Shown one piece after another: positions 10,955 through 23,721 of a stretch of 64,000 nt of DNA. The notes under the pieces were generated by a model. The model made no database searches, was not told the origin of the DNA, and was given only the letters and a program-made list of their open reading frames with translations. The stretch's first letter is position 1, and every line of letters starts with the position of its first letter. Source of the DNA: Stereocaulon alpinum (lineage: Eukaryota; Ascomycota; Lecanoromycetes; Lecanorales; Stereocaulaceae). A program made the position numbers and the translations under genes. Where the stretch lies: contig JAEUBA010000012.1 of the NCBI GenBank assembly GCA_018257865.1, positions 310,001 to 374,000 on the forward strand, read 5' to 3'.

Positions 10955-12430
10955 TCACATCAAATCCAAAATACTTGATTCAAATGAGAGTGATCGCTTC
11001 CTCTGATGCCGTTGGCTTGGCGCACGGCTCACCGTGTGGTGAGTCGGCATCGTGTCAATGCTCGGTGACGGCGGAACAATTGAGTTGCGAATGTCGGAAG
11101 AGCTTAATGAGCGTACTAGAGGACTTGGGCTTGAAGGTAGACTGCCTGATCGCATTCTTTTGAGTGTGCGCTCATTGATCATTAGTCCCGCGCCCGGGGC
11201 AGCGGTGACTTTTGTATTCGCTGATGCACTTGGAGGTGGGGTGGGGCTACTGCTTCGAAACAGTGGGTGAATGTGCTCTTCATTAATCGAGGTTGCCCTC
11301 GAGCGTGAGCTTGAGCGTGAGAGGGGAGATATTGGACCAGAGCGAGAACCAGGTCGGGAGAAGTTCCGTTGTAGCTGAGACGGACTGGTAAATGGCGGAG
11401 TAGATGGAGGAAACATAGAAGTAAAGTTTGGTGTGTCGATCGGGCTTGAGGTTGGAGAACTTTGCCTTGAGATAGATGGCTGCGGTAGTGGGCTGGGGGG
11501 TGGGCTCAGCGGCGGGCTAGGCTGGAAAAAAGGCCCTTCGAGCGCCTTTGCCGGTGATGGTGAACGACTTCCGGGTATGGGCTCCAAACCTGATCCCTTG
11601 AGTGCTTTGGAAGTGAGAATATTCTCTCTTATGTGCGACGATACCGCAGAGGTATCCCAAGAATCGAAGCCTTCATCTTGAGATGGTCTACTTGACGGGG
11701 CATCATAGGAAGATCTCCCGGATTGACGGTTGAACGAGCTCTGACGGATGATGTAGCCCTTCTTCGACGATGGTGGTCGCTGCAAGGTCGACAGCGAAGA
11801 CCGCACTGAAATTGTACCATCTGAGTGGGTCAATGAAGGTGGTGAAGAAATCTCTAGCTCACGGAACGGGTTGGATTGAACGGAAGCTACAGTCGTAGGC
11901 CGGCTAGGCTCAATCACCTGCTGAGGTGCCTCCTCAACAGCAAGCCTTGGTGATGATATGGTAGGTCTTGTCTTCTGTACCCAGGCAAAGCTCACGTAAT
12001 AAAGGCATTGTACGAGTATAGTGATACCCCACACAACAAAGACGATGGTCAGAAAATTCGACAATTGACCGCCTGCGACCAGCAGTCTCTTGTTGGTCAG
12101 GGAACTTTCTCCCCAGCCTAGGGCTGACCCAACGACAGCGGCGGCGGCCAATGATGGTACAATCCCCAGAACAAGGACGAGGACGTGTCTTCGGCGAGAT
12201 TGTCCAATGAAAGCCGTTAGGGGTTTATTAGGCTGAATCCTCAGTATGATCAGGGTCGCTAAAGTGCAGCAGGAAAATATCTGGACAATCGCAGCCACTA
12301 GAGGCAGAGCAAAAGGTTCCTGGTGATCTGAAATCAGAGAGCCAGCTAGAACAAACAGCAAAGTCGCGGTGGTCACGCCCAGCAAAAGTGCAGCAATTCC
12401 AATGAAGGTGGAAACAGTGGTGCGAGCCAT
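10955..12430 (-). CDS. Four-span membrane protein with Ser/Pro-rich tail
   Basis: Single exon of 491 residues from the ATG at 12430 (MARTTVSTF). The frame stays open a few codons further up but has no ATG there. Four hydrophobic segments lie at roughly residues 8-33, 40-63, 81-105 and 128-153. A tail of more than 300 residues, very rich in Ser and Pro, follows (for example the PPLSPPPSPLPQP-type run) with many SP sites that could be phosphorylated. The layout suggests a plasma- or endomembrane protein with a cytosolic regulatory tail. I do not recognise a named family. Confidence 0.8.
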   Translation of the reverse strand: MARTTVSTFIGIAALLLGVTTATLLFVLAGSLISDHQEPFALPLVAAIVQIFSCCTLATLIILRIQPNKPLTAFIGQSRRRHVLVLVLGIVPSLAAAAVVGSALGWGESSLTNKRLLVAGGQLSNFLTIVFVVWGITILVQCLYYVSFAWVQKTRPTISSPRLAVEEAPQQVIEPSRPTTVASVQSNPFRELEISSPPSLTHSDGTISVRSSLSTLQRPPSSKKGYIIRQSSFNRQSGRSSYDAPSSRPSQDEGFDSWDTSAVSSHIRENILTSKALKGSGLEPIPGSRSPSPAKALEGPFFQPSPPLSPPPSPLPQPSISRQSSPTSSPIDTPNFTSMFPPSTPPFTSPSQLQRNFSRPGSRSGPISPLSRSSSRSRATSINEEHIHPLFRSSSPTPPPSASANTKVTAAPGAGLMINERTLKRMRSGSLPSSPSPLVRSLSSSDIRNSIVPPSPSIDTMPTHHTVSRAPSQRHQRKRSLSFESSILDLM

Positions 12431-14466
12431 GCTACCCAGGTCTTCTCCTTCCAATGCTTGTTATTATGCCGCTGGCCTTGTCCCACAACCAGTTCCGCAA
12501 CCACCAACGTAAAGCTAACAATGTTGATTGCTCGAGAGGTCTTGAAAATCTCTCACCATCACGGTCAAGAGACGTGCGGTCCAAGTGTTTGTATAGGTCT
12601 TGAGCAAAAGAGTACCAACAATGTGGACGCTGCAGTGGGACAAGGAGTCGATTGTGGCTTTATGAGGGCGAAAACGCTCGGTGGTAGCGGCGAATATCGG
12701 TTGAGTTGGTTTCTCGGTGTCAAGACTGAGAAAGAAAGGCTTGCTTCGATTGACTTGTTGTGTCCACGGGAGGATCGAGAGAAAGGAGGGATTCGGCCGA
12801 AAAGTCACCGGCGACTCAAGCGGAAGGTAACAGAGAGTTGAGGGACATCAAGACTGTGTTAATAGCAAACCGGGCAAAAGACATAGAAGTATGACTTGAT
12901 AGGTCAATGGAACAGACTTGGGGAGTGCTTGCAAGGCTGTAGGGCAATAAGAGGCGGCTCAATGGATCATAGTAAAATTGGTTGCGGATGTAGTCGGCTT
13001 AAGCCCATTGGACTAGTTGGGAAGCCGAGCATCAATTGAAAGGAGAGTGTGGGGAGAATGGAAGGCAATTGAGTTTCAAGGTCAATTGATTGAAGAGAGA
13101 TGGAGTTCAGGTCGAGAAGAAAAGAGAAAGAGAAAGAGAAAGGGAAGGAAGAAGACAGAAGGCAGGAGGATGGAGGATGGAGGATGTGGGAAGAGAGCAA
13201 TTTGTGATGGGAAGGCACAGTGAGAGTCGTGTGTAGGATCGTTGCCGGAAACGCGTAACGCGACGAGCCTAAGGCCCTACCCTCGCTACCCTAACAAACG
13301 AGCCTATGACGATGTGAATCGGCCTTCTTCCCGCCCCTCTCAGCCCTTCTCAGCCCTGCCGACTGATGCTTGGTGACGAGATTGTCAACAGGCCTAGGCC
13401 CTTGCCTGTATCATGGCTCTTCGCTCTTGGCATCACTTTATCTCTCATCTTCATCCGGTACCGTGTTGATACGAATTTCGATTGCCGCCTTTACAAGTGT
13501 TGGTGGAGCCTTTCAAGCTTGCGGTCGTGGCTCCATCCATTCTATTCCAACCTGAGCATCCTATGATCCTACGAAGGCCTCTCATTCGTCAATATTTTCG
13601 GACAGTCAGTAGCGAACGCTCAGACACAAACACCGTTGTTGCTCCTCACCAGACGCAAAATCGTTCCGAAAGGGACTCGTTGCGCCTTGACCACGAAGTG
13701 TCCCAGCAACGTCAGGAACAGATCGGCTGCTCCCTAGTCGGCGCGACTAGCAGCTTGAAAAGCAGATTTTCTTGTACCTCAGTCGACTTTGCCTATTCAA
13801 AGATTGAAGTCCTGTTGAGGGTGCTGTAGGCCGAATATGCTGTCACGTCTGAAATTTGACCCTGTGTGCTCCCGGCAGATTGCCGCACGAATTGCGGCAT
13901 GCACGCAAGCATGATGGTACAACTTGGTAGACAGAGAACGACGAAGAGCATCCTAGGAAGCTTCCTGGTCAAAGCCCGATAGAGGTTCTCTTCTCCGTTC
14001 ATGATCAGCTGTCAAGACGAGTGGTACAGTATCAGAGTGATGCAGGCAGTACGTCAGGTCTGCCACAATATAGTAAGGATAGCTACCATAGACGCATCGC
14101 AGCCGTCGATCTCGGTACGATGCAAGTCTTGCCCCAGACTGCAAAGTCCTGGTTGATTTGCTGACTTTAGGGTTTGGGACGAGCATGAACCCCAAGCTGC
14201 AGGCTACCGAGGCCCCTTGGCGTTAAGGCAATGCTTAGCTAATGCTACCCGCTGCCAAGCATCTGAGGCAACTCAATCATCGTAATTCTGAAGCTCTTCA
14301 CCTGCTCCTTCCTTCACGAAATACACAACTTTTGACATAACCTTCCTAGCTTTCGCATCAACGGACCCTAAATCTCACACATACGGTCTTTGGTCAACCA
14401 AGCCTACCTATTCGCTGTTTGTCGGTAATATCACATTGCAATTCTCAAGAACACAGGTGGGGCAAA
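12431..14466. other. Divergent intergenic region, 2.0 kb
   Basis: This lies between the divergent membrane-protein gene and RAD23. Open frames of about 115-127 codons (12458-12841 and 13482-13829, plus strand) have no family resemblance and I do not call them. A purine-only tract occurs at about 13114-13190. Confidence 0.45.
13114..13190 (+). repeat. Purine-rich GA/GAAA tract
   Basis: Nearly uninterrupted purines ([23 protein letters not shown] repeats followed by gga/tgga repeats). It may form unusual DNA structure or a nucleosome-poor promoter element between two divergent genes. No further evidence. Confidence 0.7.
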
Positions 14467-16101
14467 ATGAAGCTCACCTTCAAGGTAGGCAACACATCTA
14501 TTCGGCCGCATCCCATAGAATCTCAACGCTAACTTAGATGGCGTCGAAAGGATCTGAGCCAGCAGAAGTTCGTTATTGAAGCTGAGCCTTCAGAGACGGT
14601 AGGGCCCGGCCTTCACTTTGAGCATAGCCTTGTGGGCGTACTGTCAAGGTCGATAGAACATCGGCTGACGCTGTGATCGGCATACAGATAGGACAAGTCA
14701 AGGAGAAGATATCAAAGGAGAGAGGATGGGAAGCTGCTCAGCAGAAGCTCATATACTCTGGTACGTATGAGACTAGAAATGCGGATCTATTGCCTCGATC
14801 TAATGTGTTGTGAGTATATGCTGATCGTCGGTCACACCAACAGGAAAGATATTACAAGATGCGAACACTGTCGAGTCTTACAGCATCGAAGAGAAAGGCT
14901 TCATTGTTTGCATGATTTCAAAGGTAGACACCCGAGTTTTCCTGTATTGCAGAACGAAGACTGATAGCTCAAAAGCCCAAAGCCGCCCCGGCAGCTTTAA
15001 CGTCTACGTCGAAAGCCCCGTCTACTCCCGCGCCCGCAACAGTAGCAACTCCTGCCGCCCCTGCTGCTCCGACACACCCAACGACAGCCCCAGCAAATGC
15101 TCCAGCTACTCCCTCACCAGCCCCATCCGCCCCATCAGGAGAGGGCGCCTCATTCAATGACCCCTCGGCGCTCACCCTAGGAGCGCAGCGTGATGATGCT
15201 ATCTCAAACATGGAAGCTATGGGATTCCCGAGAGCAGAGATCGACCGTGCTATGAGAGCTGCGTTCTTCAATCCTGATCGTGCTGTCGAGTACCTGCTAA
15301 ATGTATGCGGGAAGCTCCTCTCAAACAATTATGGTCCGTTTCACTCACTTTCCACAGGGCATTCCAGAAAATGTACAACAAGAGCAAGCTCAAGCACGTG
15401 GCGGTGCTGGTGGACCACGTCAAGGTGGTACCCCAGCCGCAGCCTCCCCACCGGCAGCCACTGGCAACACCCCTACCCCAGCAGCAGGCGGCGATGACGG
15501 CGACCAACCCATCAATCTCTTCGAAGCCGCGGCCCAGGCCGGCCGCGCAGGTGGTGCAGCTGGAGGTGCTCGTGGATCTCGCGGAGCAGCAGGCGGAGCG
15601 AATCTCGCAGGTCTCGGTGCCGGAATGGGCGCAGCAGCCGGAGCAGGTGCTGAAGGTGGAGCTGGCCTAGGAAACCTCGACTTCCTTAGGAACAATCCCC
15701 AATTCCAGCAACTCCGACAAATAGTGCAGACTCAACCGCGTATGCTCGAGCCCATCCTACAACAAGTTGGAGCTGGGAACCCACAGTTAGCTCGGTTGAT
15801 CGGAGAGAACCCAGATCAATTCTTGCAGCTTCTGAGTGAGGACACTGGAGATGATACGCCGTTGCCACCGGGAGCGCAGGAGATCAGCGTTACGGAAGAG
15901 GAGCGGGAAGCTATCGAGAGAGTAAGTCTTAAAGTTTTTAAAGACTAGCTATACACCGTGTGCTAACATTTGCAGCTGTGCCGTCTTGGTTTCGAAAGAG
16001 ATATGGTTATTCAGGCCTACTTTGCTTGCGACAAGAACGAGGAGTTGGCTGCGAATTTTCTCTTTGATCAGCCGGACGATGAGGCTGAGGGTGGTGCTTG
16101 A
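14467..16101 (+). CDS. RAD23: RAD23, UBL-UBA ubiquitin shuttle and repair factor
   Basis: Rad23 carries polyubiquitinated proteins to the proteasome and stabilises the XPC/Rad4 damage-recognition factor in nucleotide excision repair. Introns after MKLTFK, after the SET codons, inside YSG and before the PKAAPA linker interrupt the N-terminal ubiquitin-like domain ([20 protein letters not shown]...). Then follow an Ala/Pro/Thr linker, UBA1 ([20 protein letters not shown]), a Gly/Ala-rich linker, the XPC-binding STI1-like domain ([19 protein letters not shown]), and UBA2 ([20 protein letters not shown]) in the last exon. A further intron lies just after the first UBA and another before UBA2. The domain order is complete. 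Start and stop are clear. Confidence 0.96.
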
Positions 16102-16459
16102 TGGCTTCATATCTTTCGCTAAAAGGGGACTCTCGACATGCATACTACACTGGTGAGGAGATGAGGTGAAGGATGGAGTGGACCACCTTGCTAGTACGCT
16201 AAAATTATCCATGTATCCAGTCAGGATCGAAGGATAGAAGACGAATTTAGATAATCACTTCTATATTCAGAGTTCGGTAGATGCAATGCACGGGCATCGG
16301 TCATATAAAAATGAATTTATTACCAATGACCAGTGGATGCAATCAATACAATGGAAGTCCTCCATGCACCTGCATTTGAACAAAATGATTATGAATACTA
16401 CTGTGAATGAATGGTCTATGTACATAACCTCCCAACCTATCCACAACCCCATCCCTGCC
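16102..16459. other. Convergent 3' ends of RAD23 and SMP3
   Basis: About 360 nt between two converging genes. It is AT-rich, with runs such as aaaatgaatttattacc that could hold poly(A) signals for both. No gene. Confidence 0.5.
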
Positions 16460-18329
16460 TTACCAATCCCCATGCAAAACCCCACCACCACCAGTATCCT
16501 GACAAACCCTCCTAACCCTCCAAATAACCAAACCCCTCCTCCCTACAACGCGCCTCACCGTCCCCCACACGCCCTCCCCCCCAAAATCCAAATCATCAAG
16601 ATTCAAATGCCTTCCCCATCTCCATATTTCCTCCAAGACCAAATCCCTATCCGCCCACTGCGCATCTAATTCCGTGCTCGAATAGGGAGCGACGAGGCCA
16701 ATGCTTTTATTCGTGTTACATTCGCTGCCGAGCGCGGTGTCGATGCGGTTCTGCAGTTCAGGAAAGGGGAGGCCCATTAGGTCTGTTGTTGTGAGGGGGT
16801 TGTGGTTTAGAAGCCAGATGGGGGGGCTGTAGGTGCGCCACCAGAGGACTTCTTGCATAGTGCTTGCGAGGTGGTTTTGGTGGCCGAGCCAGGCCTGGGC
16901 GGGGACGACGCCGCCTTGGTGGTAGATGCCTGTTAGGATTCCCATGAGCGCGTTGAAGAGGATCCATGTTGCGAGCCAGTAGTGGGTTAGGGTTTTGGAG
17001 TGGGGGAGGTGGAGGGAGGAGAGGAGGAGGGGGACGGCGGGGAGGAGGAAGCGGGGTTCTTGGTGCGGGATTATGCTTAGGAGGGCGGTGCCTGTTATTG
17101 CTGAGAGGAGGGGGAGGGTTGTGGGTTTTTCGATGCGGACGGAGAGGAAGAGGTAGAGGGCTGGGCCGAGGAGGAGGGGGAGGTTGGCGAGGAGGTGTTG
17201 ATAGTGGGGGTGGAGGCCGTGGGTTGCGAGGTTGGAGGGTTCGCTGTTGTAGAGGAGGGAGTTGAGGGGGGTGAAGGTTGGGGAGGTGAAGAGGGTGGAG
17301 AGGAGAGGTTGCGAGGGGTGGTAGAAGCTTGTGTCGATTGTGATGGCGAGAAGGGTTATGAAGAGTGTGGTTGAGAGCAGCGCGAGAAGGGCGAGAGGTC
17401 TGTCTTTGTTAGCTTGTCTGGTTCTCAAAATCGTTCAGATGCTGTGGTAGGCCATACTTGCGTAGGAAGTGCGGTATGAGGTAGAGGCACGGAACGAGGA
17501 CGAAGGCAGGGAAGGTGATGCGATTGAAGACTCCAAACGTGAGCAGTAAGCCCAGTATGGCTGAGGAGAGCAGCGAGTCGTGTTGCTAAGAGAACATCAG
17601 TATATGCCATTTAGGCAAAGAGTATGCTGTACCTACCTTATTGTCCAGTATCCGATGTATCATCACTAGGCTCCATAATACCACTAATGTTTCCACGGAG
17701 TTGGAAAAGGTATGTGTTTGGTAGGTCCATGTAACGTAGGAAGAAGCCACCAAGGTTACAGCTAGCTTTCGATGCCGTGGTGATTGTACCAGATCATGTA
17801 TTGCCCAATCTTCCAGAACAAAACTCAAGATAAACATCAACAGACGTAGGGTATAGTAGACGACTTGCGGAGGAACCTCGTCTGTTCCGATGCCTGACCA
17901 GATCCAATGGAGGACCACCATTGGAAGGCCGTAAACGGGCCATAGTGGGAAGACGCTGCGTACTGGTTTGTCGGAGGTGAACTCCCATGTCAAATGGTGA
18001 GGGAAGTCAAAGATGTTTCCTATCTCCAGATGTCAGCGAATTCAAACTATCAAACTATCAAACTTGCGGAGACGCGGAGGCGGAGAACGCGTGCTAGTCC
18101 AGGGTTATGCACGCCATGAGGCGCTGGAGTCTGGACGCTCACCGCTCTTGCGGGGGCCATTCCCACATTTCTGCGCTTCAGGTAGGCGTAGTGAGGGGAG
18201 AGAATGGGCCGAGAACATACCAGCTATGACTTCTGGACCTTGGAAGTTCTCGTCTGGATGGATGTAGCTTGGTGCAAGGGCAAAGTATATTCGTACTGCA
18301 AGCAGCAGCAGATAGGTTCGCGTCCACAT
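16460..18329 (-). CDS. SMP3: GPI mannosyltransferase 4 (Smp3, GT22)
   Basis: Smp3 is an ER membrane alpha-1,2-mannosyltransferase that adds the fourth mannose to the GPI core. Exon 1 (from 18329) begins [19 protein letters not shown] and carries the GT22 signature [13 protein letters not shown], with the catalytic-type D/E pair on the lumenal side of the first membrane span. Exon 2 restarts [21 protein letters not shown], which matches the family. Further exons encode multiple hydrophobic spans, [12 protein letters not shown] text (here [18 protein letters not shown], the HQE motif of GT22 enzymes) and the C-terminal lumenal region. The intron before [11 protein letters not shown] ends at an internal AG (gagaaccag), fixed by phase. 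Four exons in all. It converges on RAD23. Confidence 0.94.
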
Positions 18330-21300
18330 GATCTTGCGCTGATACCTTCATCGAGCATACCAGGCTATATCCTATATCTTCAAGCTTGCATTTGACATTC
18401 TCACTTCCATCGCTGAAGGCTGCTTCAGCTTTGGTAACTTGGGCCTAGGATAAGTGTTTTTGCCGCGTCATGGGAGATTAAAGGGCTCGTCACCAACAAA
18501 GCGTGACGGAATCCGGGTCAGATGGCTCGTCACTCTTGATACCCTACGGTACTGACCACCATCTTATTTAACCAACTACAAAAGATTTCAACATCATTTT
18601 GGATGTCCATGTAACTCTATCTCGAGGATTACTGGGCCCGTTATTCTGCTTAAGTCTGTGTACCCTATAGCCAGAATTCTACGATGGGTAGCGTCTCACA
18701 AGGATCTTACATAAGACCGCGATGGGAACTTTGGAGGCACAAGATCTTGGTGAGAAGTTTGATCCATGATTGGAGACAAGATCTTCTTTACCAAAGCCTG
18801 GGACCTCGTCACTACAGAAGTGTAATGAACCCTAGTACCACAAGTTGCAGAGTGGGGATTGTCCTGAGTCAGCTCGCCGAATCTCGTATCACTGCACGCT
18901 GTGTAAGATCCGGCGTGCAAGACTATGAGCGCCTACGGGATTCGCAGAGAAACCAACTGACCTTCTATCCAATGAATTTGGCCGTACAGGAGATCGGCGT
19001 CGCGCTCACCATTTATCTTAGTCCGCAGTGACCCCTTGATTCCCTCCATGATAGCGTTCCTTGCCTGATACCAAAACCGCAGCCCTCTGAAGTAGCTTAC
19101 CCACTGCTTATATGCTTCCATCGTGCATAGTTCTCCGCTTATGGGCATCGTGTCCCTGTGCTCATTCCGATGTCGCAGCACGTGTTTCTTCCGCCGCCCA
19201 TGCTTGGATTCCCGATTTCTGATCATGTATGGGTGGGTCTATCGGCATGCTGGTAGAACCGGACGTGTAAGCTGAGTGGGGATGCACGTCGGTCACTCGC
19301 TGAGCCCAAGGGAAACGAGTATTCTTGCGGGAGGAATAGGCTCGCCTCGAACCTTCTCCGATGGGAGTCGCATCTAGATCGTGTCGCCAGCCACGCGGCG
19401 CTTGCCCAAAGTGTGGGAGCACACCTCATAGTGTAGCTAAGTTGGTAGTTCTCTTCGCGGCCTCCCTACTTGGTGTTTGTAAGCACTCTATCGACCACAT
19501 ACCGTCTCGGAGAATCAATAGAGTTTGGGAGACCCTCAACCCGATAAGGACCAAGCAAAGTCTGCGAATAATCTGTAGTCACCACGATAAAAAATCATCA
19601 AAAGGGCATCCAGCATGCTGAATGTGGTGGCAAGCACATTTCTTCATACTAGCGTGAATGATGATAGCCACCGTTGACATCACTGCCCTGTTTCACAAGG
19701 CCACCGTGATCAATGCAGATGCGGAAGGGATGGGCCAAGCGGAAAGCTACGATGCTAGTGCTTGACGTAGTATCTCGTGGGAGCCAGTCGACGTCGAGTC
19801 TGGTGGATGTAATCGGAGCACCAACCGCCGAAAGAATGCAATTTGGAAGGTCCATCACTACCGGCCACGACGGGAGAGATAGGCGAAATCCCACATCCCA
19901 ATAAGATTTGGAAATGCAATCAATGCAGATCCTTTTTCGAGGTCGCACATGTTATGGTAACAACGCCGTGGACTGATCCCGAGCGAAGCAAAGAGGTTGG
20001 TGGAGCAAGGCCATATGCGACGCTCAAACTTCTTTGAGATTTTCAGAAAGGCACGGCACAAGATCATCGACGGATGGGCATGTAAGCATCCTTGGTAGCT
20101 CTTCACTACTGGTCGCGTGCTTTGTTGGCACAGAGACGATGAACGGGGAAGCGCGGATAAGCAGTGCATATGTAGCTGCTGGTAGCTGCATATGCATATG
20201 GGGGTTTTGAAGATCTCCCAGTGAGACGTCGACTCTCCACAACTGGGAATTTGGGCGTTGTCAGTATTTGAGCGCAAGGGAGCCAGTAATATGGCGCACG
20301 TGGAAATCAGCTCTGACCACCATTCTTGGCTGCAGATGCATAGACGACTTGGAGGGAGACGGTAAAAGTGTGACCGCAGTATAAGTTAGGGTGAATGAGG
20401 TAAGCGGACAAGAGGAAGAAACAGAGCGCTGTTGCATGAGGGATTTAATGTTGATTTGTCAGACAGGTAGAGTAAGGTAGAGTAAGGTCAGGTAGACGAT
20501 AAATGCCCTAGGCGCTAGATATTAGAGGACGTCGCGCCAGTGATCTAAGTTATTTGGTCTGTTAAAAGCAATTTGGCATCAGGCAATCAAATAAGTTAAA
20601 TGATTATCTGTAACTTAGTTTCGTCCATGTCCATATGTTGCATGTTGATTATCGATAACGGATAATGTAACTTCGTTGATCTAGTGGCAAAGTTTGAGCG
20701 TGGCTGATGAGCGGGAGGTGCGCGGCGAGCGTGGCGAGCATGGGTGGATTGACTCGCTTGGAGTCTCGCTGCATGCCGTTGTGGCGGAAACAAGGGAGTA
20801 TAAATTGACAAAGGTACTCCGTAAGGTAAGGTAGTTTCACCACCTGCATGCTCGACGATTTATCAGTCATCAGAACCAGGGTCGGGCTTGGCGCCTGACC
20901 AATGCTGTTGGTGGATCAAGCTATTAATATTAGATCTTATACTGGCAGATCGTGCTCGTGTGCGGAAAATACAAGCTTCACATAAGCTTTGGAATTCCTG
21001 GCATTAAATATTGTTGAGACCCTCTCTACCCTCCACCCTCTACCCTCTACCATCATAAGCTTACACAGCCTACATCCGACCATTCTCATTTCCTATCAAC
21101 ATATGATCTCACAGCGCACGGGGATAACCATGTCTTGCACTCGTGCCCCCAAATGTTTTGCCCACCGAAAGACCAGCTAACCACGGTGTGGAAGAGTGTC
21201 ACTCCAATTGACCCCACACTCAATCCTCCGCATTTCCCTCTTCTCACTCTTTGCCCTTCAATTATCCTGCTCAGAAGCACCAAGCATCTCATTGCAACCC

Positions 21301-21644
21301 AACTATCGCATACCAATATCTGAAGGCGCTCGTGTCTGATCCCGCCTGAATCGACCTTTCGCATTTGCCTTCACCAGGGGTCCACCTCGGCTGCGAACCA
21401 ACTCCATATATTGGTCATCCGTTCCAGAAAGCACTGCTCACCTCTCGGAGTAACCTCACAACCAGGCACTATAATTCCTCCACGCACTTGTTCTCCGACA
21501 CATTTGTATATCAAAATTGTCGCCTCCCAGGTGATCATTTAATTTTGAGTATCCTACCACTCGTGGGTGGGGCATCGCCCGCCTGAACTGAGGTCCACCC
21601 ACTATTCACCTTTCTACCACAGATCGAATAATAGAGTCGAAGAT
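18330..21644. other. 3.3-kb region without a recognisable gene
   Basis: This lies between the 5' ends of SMP3 and the HAL-type kinase. Open frames stay under about 140 codons, occur on both strands and resemble nothing I know. Visible structure: a tandem gtagagtaag repeat at about 20466-20487 and a pyrimidine-only leader at 21019-21051 (ctctctaccctccaccctct-type). A small lineage-specific gene or long UTR could be missed. Confidence 0.45.
21019..21051 (+). promoter_or_regulatory. Pyrimidine-rich leader tract upstream of HAL-type kinase
   Basis: A CT/CCCT-rich stretch with repeated accctct units, followed by further C/T-rich sequence to about 21350. Such tracts commonly precede transcription starts in filamentous fungi. 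It also contains CCCT cores like those bound by stress-response zinc fingers. The role is inferred, not shown. Confidence 0.35.
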
Positions 21645-23258
21645 ATGAGTGGCCAGACAAGCACGCTTACCCACCACCCACAACCATCGCCGTCTCCAAC
21701 GACCTCCAGCTCCACGCTTCAATCGCAAGATGGGAAACCTAGTTCCACCCATCGGGCTATCGCCAAAGAGCCAGAATCGTTGCCTAATGGCGCCAACGTT
21801 CCAGCTACTACGCTGGACGTCCCTGCGACCGGAAAAAAGCCCACAATAACACATCGCCTCACCCGCATGTTCTCCGCCGCCAAGGTCCCGAAGGAGTCTG
21901 AAGTCAAAGATAGTCGTGAGAGTGGCGGGTCCGACCCTGATAGTAGTAAAGAGACAAACACACCGGCACGGAAACCACCATCGAGACAGCAGTCAGACTC
22001 AGACAAGAGGCCGCAAAGTTCGGCAGAGAGTGACCGGAAATCCAGTGTGGTCAACGTGAGGAAAGATCAGAAAGATGCTGACCACCCAAAGAGATTTGAA
22101 GTCCTCCCCGATGGCACCCACCGGCATACTCTTAAAAGCGCCAAAAGACAAGAGAAGTTGTCTGGCATGCTACGCGACATGCTGGGTGGCAAAAAACGGG
22201 AGGAACATGGACAAGATGAGCACCAGCAATTGTCATTAATGTCGACATGGGTAGACCAGTTGAGGAGTGAGCGCGAAAAAGTTGCTTCAGACAAGAAAGG
22301 AGGACCAAATGCGACCGCGACGCTGGTGCAAAAGTACGGCAAATGCCAGGAAATTGTTGGTCGTGGGGCTTTCGGCATTGTCAGGATTTCGCACAAAACC
22401 GACCCTAACAATTCCAAGGGCGAACAATTATACGCTGTCAAGGAGTTCCGCCGAAGACCTCAGGAGTCGCCCAAGAAGTATCAAAAGCGTCTTACCTCTG
22501 AGTTCTGCATCTCGTCCTCGCTCCGTCACCCGAATGTCATCCACACCCTAGATCTTCTACAAGACGCCAAGGGTGACTACTGCGAGGTCATGGAATTTTG
22601 CGCTGGTGGGGACCTTTACACATTGGTGCTTGCAGCTGGGAAATTGGAAGTCCAAGAGGCAGACTGCTACTTCAAGCAACTCATGTTTGGTGTCGAATAC
22701 TTGCACGAGATGGGTGTCGCCCATCGTGACCTCAAACCAGAGAACCTGCTGCTTACCACACGTGGCTCTCTCAAGATCACCGACTTTGGTAACGGCGAAT
22801 GCTTCCGCATGGCGTGGGAAAAGGAGGCTCATATGACTGCGGGTCTTTGCGGCTCAGCCCCCTACATCGCTCCCGAAGAATACACAGACAAGGAGTTCGA
22901 TCCCAGAGCCGTTGATGTGTGGGCTACTGGCGTCATCTACATGGCCATGAGGACTGGTAGGCATCTTTGGCGTGTTGCTAAGAGGGATGAGGATGAGTTC
23001 TTCGACCGCTACGTGGAGGGGCGGAGGGGTGATGATGGGTATGGACCGATCGAGACGCTGCATAGAGTAAGTCGAGACTGTCGATACCTTTCGTTGAATA
23101 TCTACTGACACACTTCCAAGCGTCGCTGTCGTAATGTCATCTACTCGATACTCGACCCCGATCCCAGCCCAACACGTCGTCTCACGGCCTCAAAAGTACT
23201 GAAGTCAGAATGGGTGCGCGAGATCCAGCTTTGTAAGCCCGCTCTCGAAGGTTATTGA
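21645..23258 (+). CDS. HAL/NPR-type serine/threonine protein kinase
   Basis: Fungal-specific kinase of the Hal4/Sat4-Hal5-Npr1 group. In yeast these kinases set the stability of potassium and nutrient transporters at the plasma membrane. Two exons (21645-23066, 23121-23258) give 519 residues. The first ~225 are low-complexity, Ser/Pro/Lys-rich, with an HRLTRMFSAAK basic patch. The kinase domain has GRGAFG, AVKEFRRR with the catalytic lysine, CAGGDLYTLV, HRDLKPEN, DFGNGE and APEEY. The last exon supplies RRCRNVIYSILDPDPSPTRR, the end of the C-lobe. An in-frame upstream ATG at 21567 exists, but the ATG at 21645 (MSGQTSTL) is more likely. Which paralogue it is cannot be decided here. Confidence 0.92.
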
Positions 23259-23721
23259 TGAGCACTTGGGGAATGAAATGACCCTAACTATATGACGACT
23301 ACGGTGATGTGTATCGATGCTACGAATTTGGGCAGTCATTATGGTTATGAGATGATGCATTCTCATCCGCTTACTTATTGCTGCATATACCCCAGTCACT
23401 TCGCATCTGCTCTGATCGAATCGACTGGCGATCGAGAATGGCGTTTATGGTAAAGGGTACAGGGGAAGATGTTACATGGGCGGCATAGGAGGGGCGTCCG
23501 GAGTTCGCAGCAGTTCACTTTCGTTGCAATGTTTGCATTTACAATCGTGGCTTGCAAAATGAAAGCATTTGATGCAGAACTTAGATTGTCCCTGATTCGA
23601 TGCCAAGCTTCACAGGTAAGAGTCTCGCTACGCACATGCAAAATACTTAATCATGCTACATGAAAGTCCTCCTTCTCCATCTTCATTATGTACCAAGAAT
23701 CACAATTCTTGTAATTCTAGG
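23259..23721. other. Convergent intergenic gap
   Basis: Between the 3' ends of the HAL-type kinase and the interrupted coiled-coil gene. I see no gene. Confidence 0.5.

Noticed and set aside
15420..15695. Ala/Pro-rich frames on both strands of RAD23
   Set aside because: Shadows of the GC-rich Gly/Ala linker of RAD23.
16966..17265. Gly/Arg-rich plus-strand frame
   Set aside because: Antisense to SMP3 exons rich in Leu and Pro codons.
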